Assembly: GCF_001613085.1 (NCBI RefSeq)
Contig: NZ_BDBR01000008.1
Span: 1 to 64,000, forward strand
DNA from: Nocardia salmonicida NBRC 13393
Lineage (GTDB): Bacteria > Actinomycetota > Actinomycetes > Mycobacteriales > Mycobacteriaceae
Reading direction: 5' to 3'
Length of the DNA: 64,000 nucleotides
In this document: positions 51,358 through 59,792 of the stretch, in pieces
Numbering within the stretch: the stretch's first letter is position 1
Layout: each line of letters opens with the position of its first letter
Notes under the pieces: generated by a model
The model's database searches: none
The model's input: the letters and a program-made list of their open reading frames with translations, nothing else
What the model was told of the DNA's origin: nothing
Made by a program: the position numbers and the translations under genes

Positions 51358-51993
51358 ATGGTTCCGCTGTCACATGCCGCGGCCTTCGCCGTCGCCTCCC
51401 TGATCATCATCGTGATTCCCGGCCCGAACGTGCTGTTCGCGATCGGCCGGGCATTGACGCTGGGGCGCCGGTCCGCTGTGCTGTCGGTCGCGGGGGCCGT
51501 CGCCGGATCGTTCGTGCCGTTGGTCGCGGTGTCGGTGGGCCTCGGTGCGGTCTTGATGGCCTCGGCGACGTTGTTCCTGATCGTGAAGATTGTCGGAGCC
51601 GGATACCTGATCTATCTGGGCGTCGCGACGATCCGGCGGCGCAAGGAGCTGGCGGCGGCCTTGCACTCGAATGCCCCGAGCGTCGGTGGAAGTCGGGTGC
51701 TCGGCCAGGGATTCATCGTCGGTGCCACCAACCCCAAGACGATCGTCTTCTTCGGCGCGGTCCTTCCGCAGTTCGCGGTACCAGCCCAGGGTGCACTGCC
51801 CGCGCAACTGCTGATCCTGGGCGCGATCTTCCTGACGATCCAGGCGCTGTCGGATGGTTGCTGGGCACTGCTCGCGGCGACGGCGCGGTCGTGGTTCGCG
51901 CGTTCTCCGCGTCGCCTCGAAACTGTCGGCAGCACAGGCGGACTGATGATCATCGGAGTCGGGGCGGGTATGGCGCTGACCGGTACCCACTGA
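51358..51993 (+). CDS. LysE/RhtB-family amino-acid or metabolite exporter
   Basis: This 211-residue protein has six membrane segments in the LysE layout, with the family signature IPGPNVLFAIGRALTLGRRSA in the first loop and GATNPKTIVFFGAVLPQF later. It would export amino acids or related compounds by proton exchange; the substrate is not evident. It stands alone 73 bp after the TetR gene. Confidence 0.9.
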   Translation: MVPLSHAAAFAVASLIIIVIPGPNVLFAIGRALTLGRRSAVLSVAGAVAGSFVPLVAVSVGLGAVLMASATLFLIVKIVGAGYLIYLGVATIRRRKELAAALHSNAPSVGGSRVLGQGFIVGATNPKTIVFFGAVLPQFAVPAQGALPAQLLILGAIFLTIQALSDGCWALLAATARSWFARSPRRLETVGSTGGLMIIGVGAGMALTGTH

Positions 51994-52135
51994 CCGATAT
52001 CGGGCCTCTTCCGAGGTGTGCTCACTCGTTGCCCCTTCTAACTTATAGCTCACCCGGGGGCTTGCGGCAAGGCCCCGGTGGTGCTGCAGAATCGCTGGGC
52101 AACGCAGGGACCAGCCACATTCGGGAGTGACGAAG

Positions 52136-53707
52136 ATGCAAGAGATGACCACCGACGTGATCGTTGTCGGCGCTGGACCTGCCGGAATGATGCTGGCGGG
52201 GGAACTGGGTCGGGCGGGGGTGCGGCCGTTGGTGCTCGAGCGTCGGGAACAGCCGGGCACCGCGCAGAAGGCCAGTGGTCTCGGTGGGCGGATTCTGGAT
52301 GTGCTGCGATATCGGGGACTGCTCGATCGGATGATCGCGGGCAGCGGTGACCCGAGTCCGAAGCCGATCTTCCCCTTCGGCGGGGTGTACCTGGACTTCA
52401 CCGGGCTCGACGAAACGCCGATGCACGCCATGGCGATGCCGCAGGCACGGGTCGAGGAACTGCTGGCCGAGGACGCCGTCGACCTCGGCGCCGAGATCCG
52501 GCGCGGACACGAGGTGCTCGCGGTGACCCAGGTCGACGACGCGGTGATCGCGGAGGTGAACGGCCCGGACGGGCGCTACCGGGTGCGTGCCCGCTACCTG
52601 GTCGGCTGCGACGGTGGCCGCAGCCGGATCCGCGAATTGGCGGGGATCGGCTTTCCCGGCAGCACCTATCCGGAGGTCAACCGGTTGGCGGTGGTCGCGG
52701 TGCACGAGTCGGTGACCGTGCTCGACGACGGCGGGATCGAGGTGCCCGGATTCGGCCGGATCGATCCGGGATTCACTCACACCGACAACGGAGTGTTCGC
52801 GCTCGGCCGGGTCAGTGCCGAGGACCGGGTGATGTTCTTCCAGACCACCGAGAACGACGATGCCGAATACGACAACGACGAACCGCTGTCCATGGCCGAA
52901 CTCGGCGACAGCGTGCGACGCGTGCTGGGCGCGGAGGTTCCGCTGGGCGCGCCGACTCGCTTGTCGCGCTACCAATTCCAGGACCGGCAGGCCGAAAACT
53001 ACCGGGTGGGCAGGGTTTTCCTGGCCGGTGACGCGGCGCATCTGCTGCCCGCCACCGGTGCCGCGATGAACCTCGGCATGACCGATTCGGTGAACCTGGC
53101 CTGGAAGCTGGCCGCCGATCTCCGAGGTTGGGCACCGGCAGACCTGCTCGACACCTACCACTCCGAACGCCACTTCGCCGGTGGCCGCGCACTGCTGCAG
53201 ACCCGCGCCCAGGCCGCCCTTCGCCAGGGCCAGGACCCCGCCGCCGAGGCACTGCGAGCGGTATTCCAGGAACTCCTGTCCGACGAACCCGCGTTGCGCC
53301 GCATGGGAGCCCTCGTCGCCGGTACCGATCTGCGCTACGAGATCAGCGGAACCCATTCGCTCACCGGCACTTTCGCACCCGATCTGATCCTGCACACCGA
53401 TCAGGGCACCACCGGCGTCGCCGAACTCATGCACGCCGCGCGACCGATCTTCCTCGACCTGGCCGACCGTGCCGACCTGCGCGAGGTCGTCGGAGAGTGG
53501 GCGCCGCGCGTCGAGATCCACTCGGGCAAGACCCTCGATCGCCCGGCCGACGCTCTGCTGATCCGCCCCGACGGTCATATCGCCTGGGCAGGGACGATCG
53601 GCGAACCATCGGACACCGCCGCCGCTGATCTGCGTGCGGCGCTGACCATGTGGTTCGGCGTCCAGGAATCGCGCGAACACCGGGAAGCGTTCGGCTTCCG
53701 GCGCTGA
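52136..53707 (+). CDS. FAD-dependent aromatic hydroxylase (PHBH-type monooxygenase)
   Basis: This 523-residue flavoprotein has all three FAD/NAD(P)H motifs: GAGPAGMMLAGELGRAG near residue 12, GCDGGRSRIRE, and GDAAHLLPATGAAMNLGMTDSVNLAWKL. A thioredoxin-like C-terminal domain follows. Such class A monooxygenases hydroxylate aromatic compounds, and relatives act on polyketides and rifamycins. Substrate here is not determinable; resistance or catabolism are both possible. ATG at 52136 has GGGAG 9 nt upstream, better than the GTG at 52127. Confidence 0.88.
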   Translation: MQEMTTDVIVVGAGPAGMMLAGELGRAGVRPLVLERREQPGTAQKASGLGGRILDVLRYRGLLDRMIAGSGDPSPKPIFPFGGVYLDFTGLDETPMHAMAMPQARVEELLAEDAVDLGAEIRRGHEVLAVTQVDDAVIAEVNGPDGRYRVRARYLVGCDGGRSRIRELAGIGFPGSTYPEVNRLAVVAVHESVTVLDDGGIEVPGFGRIDPGFTHTDNGVFALGRVSAEDRVMFFQTTENDDAEYDNDEPLSMAELGDSVRRVLGAEVPLGAPTRLSRYQFQDRQAENYRVGRVFLAGDAAHLLPATGAAMNLGMTDSVNLAWKLAADLRGWAPADLLDTYHSERHFAGGRALLQTRAQAALRQGQDPAAEALRAVFQELLSDEPALRRMGALVAGTDLRYEISGTHSLTGTFAPDLILHTDQGTTGVAELMHAARPIFLDLADRADLREVVGEWAPRVEIHSGKTLDRPADALLIRPDGHIAWAGTIGEPSDTAAADLRAALTMWFGVQESREHREAFGFRR

Positions 53708-53798
53708 GTTTCCGACAGCGGGGTCCCACTCACGTGACCGCCACGTGACGCAATGTCACCGCGTTGAAATCCGTGTCCGTCTGTGGATTACTCCTGGG

Positions 53799-54710
53799 AT
53801 GAATTCGATCTCGACCACCGAACGGTCGGCGACGCGCGTGTTGCCAGGCTGGTCGGTGCCGATGGTGTTCATCGTCGCGGCGACCTCGCAATATGTGGGC
53901 GCGGCACTCGGCGTATTCCTCTTCGACACCACCGAACCGGCCACGGTCGCCTGGTTGCGCGCCGCCGCGGCGGGAGTGGCGTTGCTGGCATGGCGACGTC
54001 CGTGGCGGACCCGCTGGACGCGGCGGGGCGTCGTGACGGCGACGGGCTTCGGGATCGTCACCGTGTCGATGAACATCGTGTTCTACGAGGCCATCGCGCG
54101 CATCCCGCTCGGTACCGCCGTTGCCATCGAATTCCTCGGTCCGGTCGCTGTTGCCACACTGGGCTCGCGACGGGCTCGCGACCTGCTCGCCGTGGCGCTG
54201 GTGGCGATCGGGGTGGTGTTGCTGGCCGGCGTGCAACTCGGTGTCGAGCTGGTCGGTGTGGGTTTCGCGCTCGCCTCGGCCGTTCTGTGGGCGGCCTACA
54301 TCCTGGTCGGCAAGCGCGTCGCCGACACCGGCGACGGCCAGGATTCCCTCGCTGTCGGCATGGCGGCCGCCGCCGTGCTGCTGGCACCGTTCGTGCTGAT
54401 CCCGCAGCTGGCGATCGATGCCGCGGTGTTCGCCGACCCGCGGACCTGGCTGCTCGGTCTCGGTGTCGGCGTGCTGTCGAGCGCGGTGCCGTACGCGCTG
54501 GACCAGGTGGTGCTGACCGCCGTAGGCCGCGCGCGTTTCGCCTTGCTGCTCGCGTTGCTCCCGGCGACCGCGACCGTCGTCGGCGCGATCGCCCTCGCGC
54601 AACGGCCCACGATGCTCGAACTCGCGGGCATCGCCCTGGTCATGCTGGCCCTGACGATCAGCGCGCTGCCCACCCGTCAGACCGCGCCGGAACCGCCCGC
54701 GCCACTGTGA
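53799..54710 (+). CDS. EamA/RhtA-type transporter
   Basis: This 303-residue protein has about ten membrane segments in two EamA repeats of the drug/metabolite transporter superfamily; TAVAIEFLGPVAVATLGSRRARDLL matches RhtA-type exporters of threonine or homoserine. It is followed by a MerR regulator 102 bp downstream on the same strand. The ATG at 53799 is used; earlier frame would begin in noncoding sequence. Confidence 0.87.
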   Translation: MNSISTTERSATRVLPGWSVPMVFIVAATSQYVGAALGVFLFDTTEPATVAWLRAAAAGVALLAWRRPWRTRWTRRGVVTATGFGIVTVSMNIVFYEAIARIPLGTAVAIEFLGPVAVATLGSRRARDLLAVALVAIGVVLLAGVQLGVELVGVGFALASAVLWAAYILVGKRVADTGDGQDSLAVGMAAAAVLLAPFVLIPQLAIDAAVFADPRTWLLGLGVGVLSSAVPYALDQVVLTAVGRARFALLLALLPATATVVGAIALAQRPTMLELAGIALVMLALTISALPTRQTAPEPPAPL

Positions 54711-54811
54711 CCGGTCGCCCCGATCAGGCACGAGGATCAACTAGCCGGTATTCCAGTGTGAGCGGCACAGGGGTTGCATCTCCCCTGAAGGGAGGCGGCA
54801 CGCTGAGATCC

Positions 54812-55747
54812 ATGGACGACGACATGCTCTGCACGATCGGGGAGGCGGCCGCGCGCACCGCGCTCACGGTCAAGGCCATCCGCTTCTACGCCGACCGTGG
54901 CATCGTGGCGCCGACCAGGCTCAGCCCGGCAGGCCACCGCCTCTACGGCACCGCCGCGATCGCACAGCTGGAGCTCGTCCGCACCTTGCGTGCGCTCGGC
55001 ATGGACTTGACCACTGTGCGCGAGGTACTCGATCGCGAAACGTCGATGGCAGCGATCGCCGCCACGCACGCGGACGCGCTCGACGTCGAGATCAGGGCCC
55101 TGCGTGTGCGCCGGGCCGTGTTGCGTGCGGTGGCCGCCCGGAAATCCGATCAACGAGAGATGGGACTCATGCACCGACTCGCCGCCCTGTCCGCCGCCGA
55201 AAGGCATCGCCTCATCGAGGATTTCGTCGACGACACCTTCGGCCGCTACGCCGCCAACCCCGCCATGGTGGAACTGGTCCGCGCGAGCGTGCCCGACCTC
55301 CCCGACGACCCGACCCCCGACCAGTTAGCAGCCTGGATGGAACTGGCAGAATTGGTGCAGGACAACGACTTCCGTGACGCCGTCCGCCGCATGGCCGACT
55401 ACCAGGCCCGTGAACGCGCCGCAGGCGACACCACCGGCCTGCACCACGACCTCACCGAAGCCGTCCGCACCCTCGTCGCCGACGCCATCGCCACAGGTGT
55501 CTCCCCGGAACCTCCCGCCGCGACCCCCATCGTCGACGCCCTGACCACCCGCTACGCCACGACCTTCGACCGCCCCGACGACAACGCCCTCCGCGCGTGG
55601 ATTCTGGAACGCCTCGAAGTAGCCGACGACGCACGCGTACAACGCTATTGGCGCCTACTCGCCACCGTGAACGCCTGGCGCGAACAACCCGACCTGGCCC
55701 CGATCTTCACCTGGTTCGCCCGAGCACTCCGCGCCCACACGCCCTGA
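54812..55747 (+). CDS. MerR-family regulator with long effector domain
   Basis: This 311-residue protein has the MerR HTH (CTIGEAAARTALTVKAIRFYADRGIVAPTRLSPAGHRLYG, residues 7-46), a coiled-coil dimer helix and a 170-residue C-terminal helical domain of unknown type, longer than in most MerR proteins. There are no obvious metal-binding Cys clusters, so it probably senses an organic compound. A hairpin (CTCCC/GGGAG) overlaps its own ribosome-binding site at 54780-54794. Confidence 0.85.
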   Translation: MDDDMLCTIGEAAARTALTVKAIRFYADRGIVAPTRLSPAGHRLYGTAAIAQLELVRTLRALGMDLTTVREVLDRETSMAAIAATHADALDVEIRALRVRRAVLRAVAARKSDQREMGLMHRLAALSAAERHRLIEDFVDDTFGRYAANPAMVELVRASVPDLPDDPTPDQLAAWMELAELVQDNDFRDAVRRMADYQARERAAGDTTGLHHDLTEAVRTLVADAIATGVSPEPPAATPIVDALTTRYATTFDRPDDNALRAWILERLEVADDARVQRYWRLLATVNAWREQPDLAPIFTWFARALRAHTP

Positions 55748-55765
55748 TCATCAGTAGTAGTCGTC

Positions 55766-56099
55766 ATCCACCGTGTCCTCGGTGCGGGCGCGGGGGTTGT
55801 GCCGGGCTACTTGTTCGTCGAGCCCCGCCGCCATGTCGGCAATCTCGCGCACCTGGAGTGGGAGGAGGCGCAGGCGCCGGCACGCGCGGTGTGGTGCGCG
55901 AGCCCTCGACGCGGAACTCGCACCGCGACATGTGTTCTCGATGATCGCCGGTCGGTCCGTCGCGCACATTCATCAGCACCTGTTCGTGCGTCCTCGGTCG
56001 ATGCCCGAAGAATTCGCTTGGCACGATGTGGACTCGTGGACCGGTGGCGAATGGTTAGACGCCGAGGGGCCGGCGTTGTTGTGTTCGAAATTGTCGTGA
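55766..56099 (+). pseudogene. Decayed HIT-family hydrolase gene
   Basis: Frame two from about 55799 gives GYLFVEPRRHVGNLAHLEWEEAQA, the N-terminal half of a HIT-domain protein. The remainder continues in frame three: RALDAELAPRHVFSMIAGRSVAHIHQHLFVRPRSMPEEFAWHDVD, with the histidine triad HIHQH. A frameshift around 55880-55905 separates the halves, and the start and N-terminus are missing. It was probably a nucleotide-binding HIT protein. The frame change, not a real gene, explains the short open frames here. Confidence 0.6.
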
Positions 56100-56130
56100 T
56101 GGTTCGGCGAGTGATCGGCGGTGCCGTGAG

Positions 56131-56421
56131 TCAGTTGCCCTGGGCGAGGTAGTTGTAGATTTCGTGGACTTCGATGGTGGGCTGATTGGGCATGCCCACT
56201 TCCATGCCGACGGGGCCGAGGGTGGATTCGGCGAAGCTCTGGAATTGCTCGGCGGATTCCCAGACGTCGGTGACGTGGAATCCGGTGTCGGTCTTCCTGG
56301 CCAGATGGAACAGGAGTCCTGGACCGCCGGAGCCGCCGTGCTCGAAGCCCATCTTCGCGAGGGCCTGGTCGTACTGTTCGAGAGTCGAGCCGGTGAATTC
56401 GAGTTCGACGGCAACCGTCAT
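56131..56421 (-). CDS. Small protein, probable ferredoxin-fold (ABM-like)
   Basis: This 96-residue protein has a beta-alpha-beta pattern: VAVELEFTGST, YDQALAKMGF, GLLFHLARKTDTGFHVTDVWESAEQFQSFAEST, PTIEVHEIYNYL. It resembles antibiotic-biosynthesis monooxygenase-type or dabb-type small dimeric barrels. Role unknown. ATG at 56421 is chosen because AAGGAG lies 9 nt upstream; the ATG at 56430 directly abuts it. Confidence 0.7.
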   Translation of the reverse strand: MTVAVELEFTGSTLEQYDQALAKMGFEHGGSGGPGLLFHLARKTDTGFHVTDVWESAEQFQSFAESTLGPVGMEVGMPNQPTIEVHEIYNYLAQGN

Positions 56422-56578
56422 GGCGGTCATCTCCTTACACGGTCGAGCGAGGTTGGAGTGACTTCGGTCCCGGCCCGAGGGGCGGCGGGTCGCGGTCGAA
56501 CACCGTGACCCGGCGCTCCGATCGAATCACGATTGCCCTGGGCGGCGGCACCGAACAGCCGTCGCGATGTGGTGCGCG

Positions 56579-57214
56579 TCACAGTCTAGTCGGTGGGTCA
56601 TCGGGCGACAAGCGACCTTCTCGGCCCCCATTCGCCGCGACTCCGGCCCGCGCCGTTGTCGCCCAGACCATTCCGATGCCGGAGTCGGCGGGCGCCGTCC
56701 GCGGGCGCGGGGCAGTGCTGACCAGGTCGTATCCGAGCCGCTGTGGAACAGCCGCGCTACGGACATTGGCCGCGTCGCAATGGATTTCGACCCGAACGAT
56801 GTGGGGGAGGGCGAGCGCGGCGGCGGTCAGGGCGTGGACGGCCCGGGTGATGATGCCCCGGCCGGTGTGGGCGACATGGCACCAGTAACCGATCTCCAAG
56901 GCGGCGGGGTCGACCCTGTCGTGGAGTCCGATGCCGCCCGCCACCTCGCCCCGCGCGGTGAAGATTCCGTACAGGTAGCCGCCGTCGGGCGTAGGCCAGT
57001 GCGCGGCCGAGGTCTGGAGGGATCGGCGTTGTCCGGCGAGCGTGGGTGGTTGCTCGGCCCACGACATCCACGGCCGCAGGTGGGTGTGTGAGGCGCTCAA
57101 CGCGGCGAACTGGCGAGTCAGGTCAGTGCGGCGCCAACGGCGCACCAGGAGATCGCCCAGATCGATCCGCTCCGGGGGCGTCGACCCGGGATGGGCGCTG
57201 CTGCCGATGGTCAT
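56579..57214 (-). CDS. GNAT-family acetyltransferase (RimJ/RimL-like)
   Basis: This 211-residue protein has the GNAT fold: a LLVRRWRRTDLTRQF N-terminal strand/helix, a GGIGLHDRVDPAALEIGYWCHVAHTGRGIITRAVHAL acetyl-CoA-binding segment, and RVEIHCDAANVRSAAVPQRLGYDL. This matches RimJ/RimL-type N-acetyltransferases, which modify protein N-termini or small molecules. The last 30 residues are poorly ordered. It is not clearly in an operon. Confidence 0.85.
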   Translation of the reverse strand: MTIGSSAHPGSTPPERIDLGDLLVRRWRRTDLTRQFAALSASHTHLRPWMSWAEQPPTLAGQRRSLQTSAAHWPTPDGGYLYGIFTARGEVAGGIGLHDRVDPAALEIGYWCHVAHTGRGIITRAVHALTAAALALPHIVRVEIHCDAANVRSAAVPQRLGYDLVSTAPRPRTAPADSGIGMVWATTARAGVAANGGREGRLSPDDPPTRL

Positions 57215-57267
57215 GACCGATGATGGCGGACCCCACGACGCCGTGGCAACGCATTTCCGGCGCCCGG

Positions 57268-57825
57268 CTAGGTGATCCGGGCGAGGATGTCGATCGCTAT
57301 ATCCGTTGCGGCGGTGTGCATCTGATCGTCGGTCAGCTCGAGATCGTCCATCATCGACACGCTCCAGCTGATCGCGAGCAGCGCTTGCCGGGCGTGATAG
57401 ACGTCGAGCGGGGCGGCGTCGGGGCCGGTCATGAGATCGGCGAGGACGCGGAATTGGTAGCGCAGCCCCGCACCGAAACCCAGGTCACGGAACGCGGGCT
57501 GGTTCTCGTGCCAGAACCGCACCATGTCACGGCCGAGACTGTGCAGGAGCGCGCTGTAGCGGCGCAGGATCTGCTCGGCGCGCTCGTGCCCGGGCTGGGA
57601 CTGTTCGGCCCAGGTGACGATGTCGTCGATGCCGCGACGCAGATCGTCGGACAGGCTGACAACGATGTCTTCCTTGGTCCGGAAGTGGTAGTACAGCGCG
57701 GCTTTGGTGACGCCGAGTCGCTCGGCGATCTCGCGTAGCGACGTCTTCTCGTAGCCGCGCTCGGAGAACAGTTCCATCGCCACCGTGCGAATGCGTTCCT
57801 TGGTGTCGCTACGACGTCCGTCCAC
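57268..57825 (-). CDS. TetR-family regulator
   Basis: This 185-residue protein has a classic TetR HTH: KERIRTVAMELFSERGYEKTSLREIAERLGVTKAALYYHFRTKEDIV. The C-terminal helical domain is of the common ligand-binding type. It is divergent from the methyltransferase gene (101 bp apart) and an inverted repeat at 57845-57899 lies in the gap, so it probably represses both itself and the methyltransferase gene. Confidence 0.92.
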   Translation of the reverse strand: MDGRRSDTKERIRTVAMELFSERGYEKTSLREIAERLGVTKAALYYHFRTKEDIVVSLSDDLRRGIDDIVTWAEQSQPGHERAEQILRRYSALLHSLGRDMVRFWHENQPAFRDLGFGAGLRYQFRVLADLMTGPDAAPLDVYHARQALLAISWSVSMMDDLELTDDQMHTAATDIAIDILARIT

Positions 57826-57844
57826 GGGGCTTTCCTTTGCTTGA

Positions 57845-57899
57845 CGACCGGCTAGGACAAGCCTACCGTCGGATCATGACCGAGATCACTAGCCGGTCG
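57845..57899. promoter_or_regulatory. Inverted repeat between TetR and methyltransferase genes
   Basis: CGACCGGCTAG (57845-57855) and CTAGCCGGTCG (57889-57899) are perfect 11-bp inverted copies with a 33-bp spacer, placed in the divergent promoter region. Each copy could be a half-site or a separate operator for the adjacent TetR protein. The core CTAGCCGGT also occurs at 54741-54749 before the MerR gene. Confidence 0.6.
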
Positions 57900-57925
57900 G
57901 CAAGTTAGTTTCTAGGAGGATCACG

Positions 57926-58774
57926 ATGACACAGGTGAACGCGCCCACCGCCGGGGTGGCACTGACAGCGATCGGGGTCGCGGTGATCCGTGAGCAGGAG
58001 TCGCGCAGGCCGGATCGGCTCTACGACGACCCCCTCGCCACGGCGTTCGTCGATGCCGCGCGCCGCGACTTCGCCCGCACCGAGGGCGGCGCGGCGCGGT
58101 GGGAGCGAGTCGAGGCGTTGGCCGAACAGTTCTTCGCGGGCCGATCCGTCGGCGTTCGGTTGGTCGACGACCGGGTGGCCGAGGCGGTCGCCGCCGGATG
58201 TCGCCAGATCGTCCTGCTCGGCGCCGGACTGGATACCCGGGCCTATCGGATGGGTCTGCCTGCCGACGCCACCGTCTACGAACTCGATCTGCCGGAGCTG
58301 TTCGCCTTCAAAGAACCGGTGCTGCGCGCCGCGGACGCCACACCGACGGCGCACCGGCACGTCCTGCCGATCGACCTGCGAACAGACTGGGCCGACCCGT
58401 TGCGGGAGCAGGGGTTTCGGTCTGACCGGCCGACGCACTGGATCGACGAGGGCGCGCTCCCATACCTCCCTCCCGAGGACCACCTCCGTGTGGTGGCAAC
58501 GCTGACGGCCCTGTCCGCCCCTGGGAGCCGATTCGGGCTCAGCCGCTTCGCCGTCGATCCCGACGCCCCGCCCTATGCCGAACTGCGTCGACTCGTCGCG
58601 GGCGACAGCGATGCGCCGATACCTCCGGATGCCGGGCGTCCGGGGGAACAGTGGCTGGTCGAACATGGCTGGCGCACCCGGTTCCGCGCCTGGGACGACA
58701 TGATCGTTCCCCTCGGTCGAGACGTGGCGGTGAACGACCCGGAGGTCGGCGTGGTGCTCGCCGAGCGAGTGTGA
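57926..58774 (+). CDS. SAM-dependent methyltransferase (TIGR00027 type)
   Basis: This 282-residue protein belongs to the family of class I methyltransferases abundant in mycobacteria and nocardiae. The SAM-binding strand reads IVLLGAGLDTRAYRM, and the DDPLATAF and YELDLPELFAFK segments are typical of TIGR00027 members. Substrate unknown; a small molecule or lipid is likely. It is divergent from a TetR gene that should regulate it. Confidence 0.9.
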   Translation: MTQVNAPTAGVALTAIGVAVIREQESRRPDRLYDDPLATAFVDAARRDFARTEGGAARWERVEALAEQFFAGRSVGVRLVDDRVAEAVAAGCRQIVLLGAGLDTRAYRMGLPADATVYELDLPELFAFKEPVLRAADATPTAHRHVLPIDLRTDWADPLREQGFRSDRPTHWIDEGALPYLPPEDHLRVVATLTALSAPGSRFGLSRFAVDPDAPPYAELRRLVAGDSDAPIPPDAGRPGEQWLVEHGWRTRFRAWDDMIVPLGRDVAVNDPEVGVVLAERV

Positions 58775-59040
58775 CCGAACCTGAACCATGTCGTGCGGGG
58801 ACGACCCCAGTTATCGAGGTCGTTCCGACGACGTGAATGCGATCACGGACCGGTTCGCGCCGGGTGGTCGTCGCCTGGCTCCGTGGCGGTGAAATATGTG
58901 CGCTCGCTGCACTTTCGGCGCGCCTGTGATCACCGCCACGGCAGCGGTCCCCAGTCGGCGGTTCGTGGTCGCGCTCACAGGTGGGCCTACCTGGTCAAAG
59001 GCATCCCGCGGCGCTGATAGGCTGACGGGCGAGTTAGGCA
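58775..59040. other. Gene-free stretch before the pyr operon
   Basis: I see no convincing gene here. The promoter of the pyr operon should lie in the last 60 bp; a weak -10-like TAGGCT is at 59018-59023. Confidence 0.45.
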
Positions 59041-59041
59041 T

Positions 59042-59077
59042 CCTTTAACGGACCGTCCGGTGAGGCGGGGAAGGAGG
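59042..59077 (+). promoter_or_regulatory. PyrR RNA-binding hairpin
   Basis: The transcript contains a bipartite hairpin. CCTT (59042-59045) pairs with AAGG (59071-59074), and CCG (59053-59055) with CGG (59066-59068), around the loop TCCGGTGAGG (59056-59065). The loop fits the PyrR binding-loop consensus UCCNGNGAGGY. The outer stem includes the Shine-Dalgarno AAGGAGG (59071-59077) of the leader ORF. UMP-bound PyrR would thus repress translation rather than act by attenuation. Confidence 0.85.
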
Positions 59078-59082
59078 TCGGC

Positions 59083-59196
59083 ATGGCTGTGCCCGAACGG
59101 GTGGCCGGAACCGGCGTGAGCGAGCGTGCAAGCGAACCAACAACGCAGCGCGCATCGCGCATCTGTCCCCCGAGCGCCAGCGAGGTGGACAGATGA
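59083..59196 (+). CDS. 37-codon pyr leader ORF
   Basis: ATG at 59083 lies 5 bp after the AAGGAGG within the PyrR hairpin. The ORF runs 37 codons to TGA 59194-59196, which overlaps the pyrR ATG at 59193 (ATGA). It contains a SERASEP segment and has no recognisable domain. Ribosomes that translate it would reinitiate on pyrR, so its Shine-Dalgarno controls the whole operon. The arrangement is seen directly; the peptide's own role is unknown. Confidence 0.6.
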   Translation: MAVPERVAGTGVSERASEPTTQRASRICPPSASEVDR

Positions 59197-59792
59197 GCGA
59201 AACATCGCAGCGGCACACCCCGGAGTGGGTCGCAGCCGGTCGCGAGTTGTTGTCGCCATCGGACGTGACCAGGACCGTAGCGCGTATCGCGCACCAGATC
59301 ATCGAGAAGACCGCCCTGGATTCCGGCGACGCCGACGCACCGCGGGTGGTTCTCATGGGAATCCCCACCCGCGGCACCACTCTGGCGAATCGGCTGGCGG
59401 ACAAGATCGAGGAATTCTCCGGTGTGCGCCCCGCGCTCGGCTCCCTCGACATCACCCTGTACCGCGACGACCTGCGCTCTCGCCCGCATCGCCCGCTCGA
59501 ACGCACCTCGGTACCCGACGGCGGCATCGAGAACTCCCTGGTCGTCCTAGTCGACGACGTGCTGTTCTCGGGCCGGACGGTCCGCTCCGCCCTCGACGGG
59601 CTGCGCGACCTGGGCCGCCCCCGCGCGGTGCAGTTGGCGGTCCTCATCGACCGCGGCCACCGCGAGCTGCCGATCCGCGCCGACTATGTGGGCAAGAACG
59701 TGCCGACCTCCCGCGCCGAGGACATCTCGGTGCTGATGGTCGAGCACGACGGCCGTGACGGCGTGTATCTGCATCAGGAAGGTCAAGAGTGA
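59193..59792 (+). CDS. pyrR: PyrR, pyrimidine operon regulatory protein / uracil phosphoribosyltransferase
   Basis: This 199-residue protein has the PRTase fold: the [13 protein letters not shown] segment, [13 protein letters not shown], and PRPP-binding motif [19 protein letters not shown]. It binds pyr mRNA in response to UMP and also has uracil phosphoribosyltransferase activity. It is the first enzyme gene of the operon and overlaps pyrB by 4 bp (GTGA at 59789-59792). Confidence 0.95.
   Translation: MSETSQRHTPEWVAAGRELLSPSDVTRTVARIAHQIIEKTALDSGDADAPRVVLMGIPTRGTTLANRLADKIEEFSGVRPALGSLDITLYRDDLRSRPHRPLERTSVPDGGIENSLVVLVDDVLFSGRTVRSALDGLRDLGRPRAVQLAVLIDRGHRELPIRADYVGKNVPTSRAEDISVLMVEHDGRDGVYLHQEGQE

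Noticed and set aside
52136..53707. Specific call as rifampicin monooxygenase
   Set aside because: The three FAD motifs are shared by many class A hydroxylases; nothing in the sequence fixes the substrate.
58985..59030. A clear -35/-10 promoter for the pyr operon
   Set aside because: Only a weak TAGGCT -10 candidate was seen, with no -35 at good spacing.
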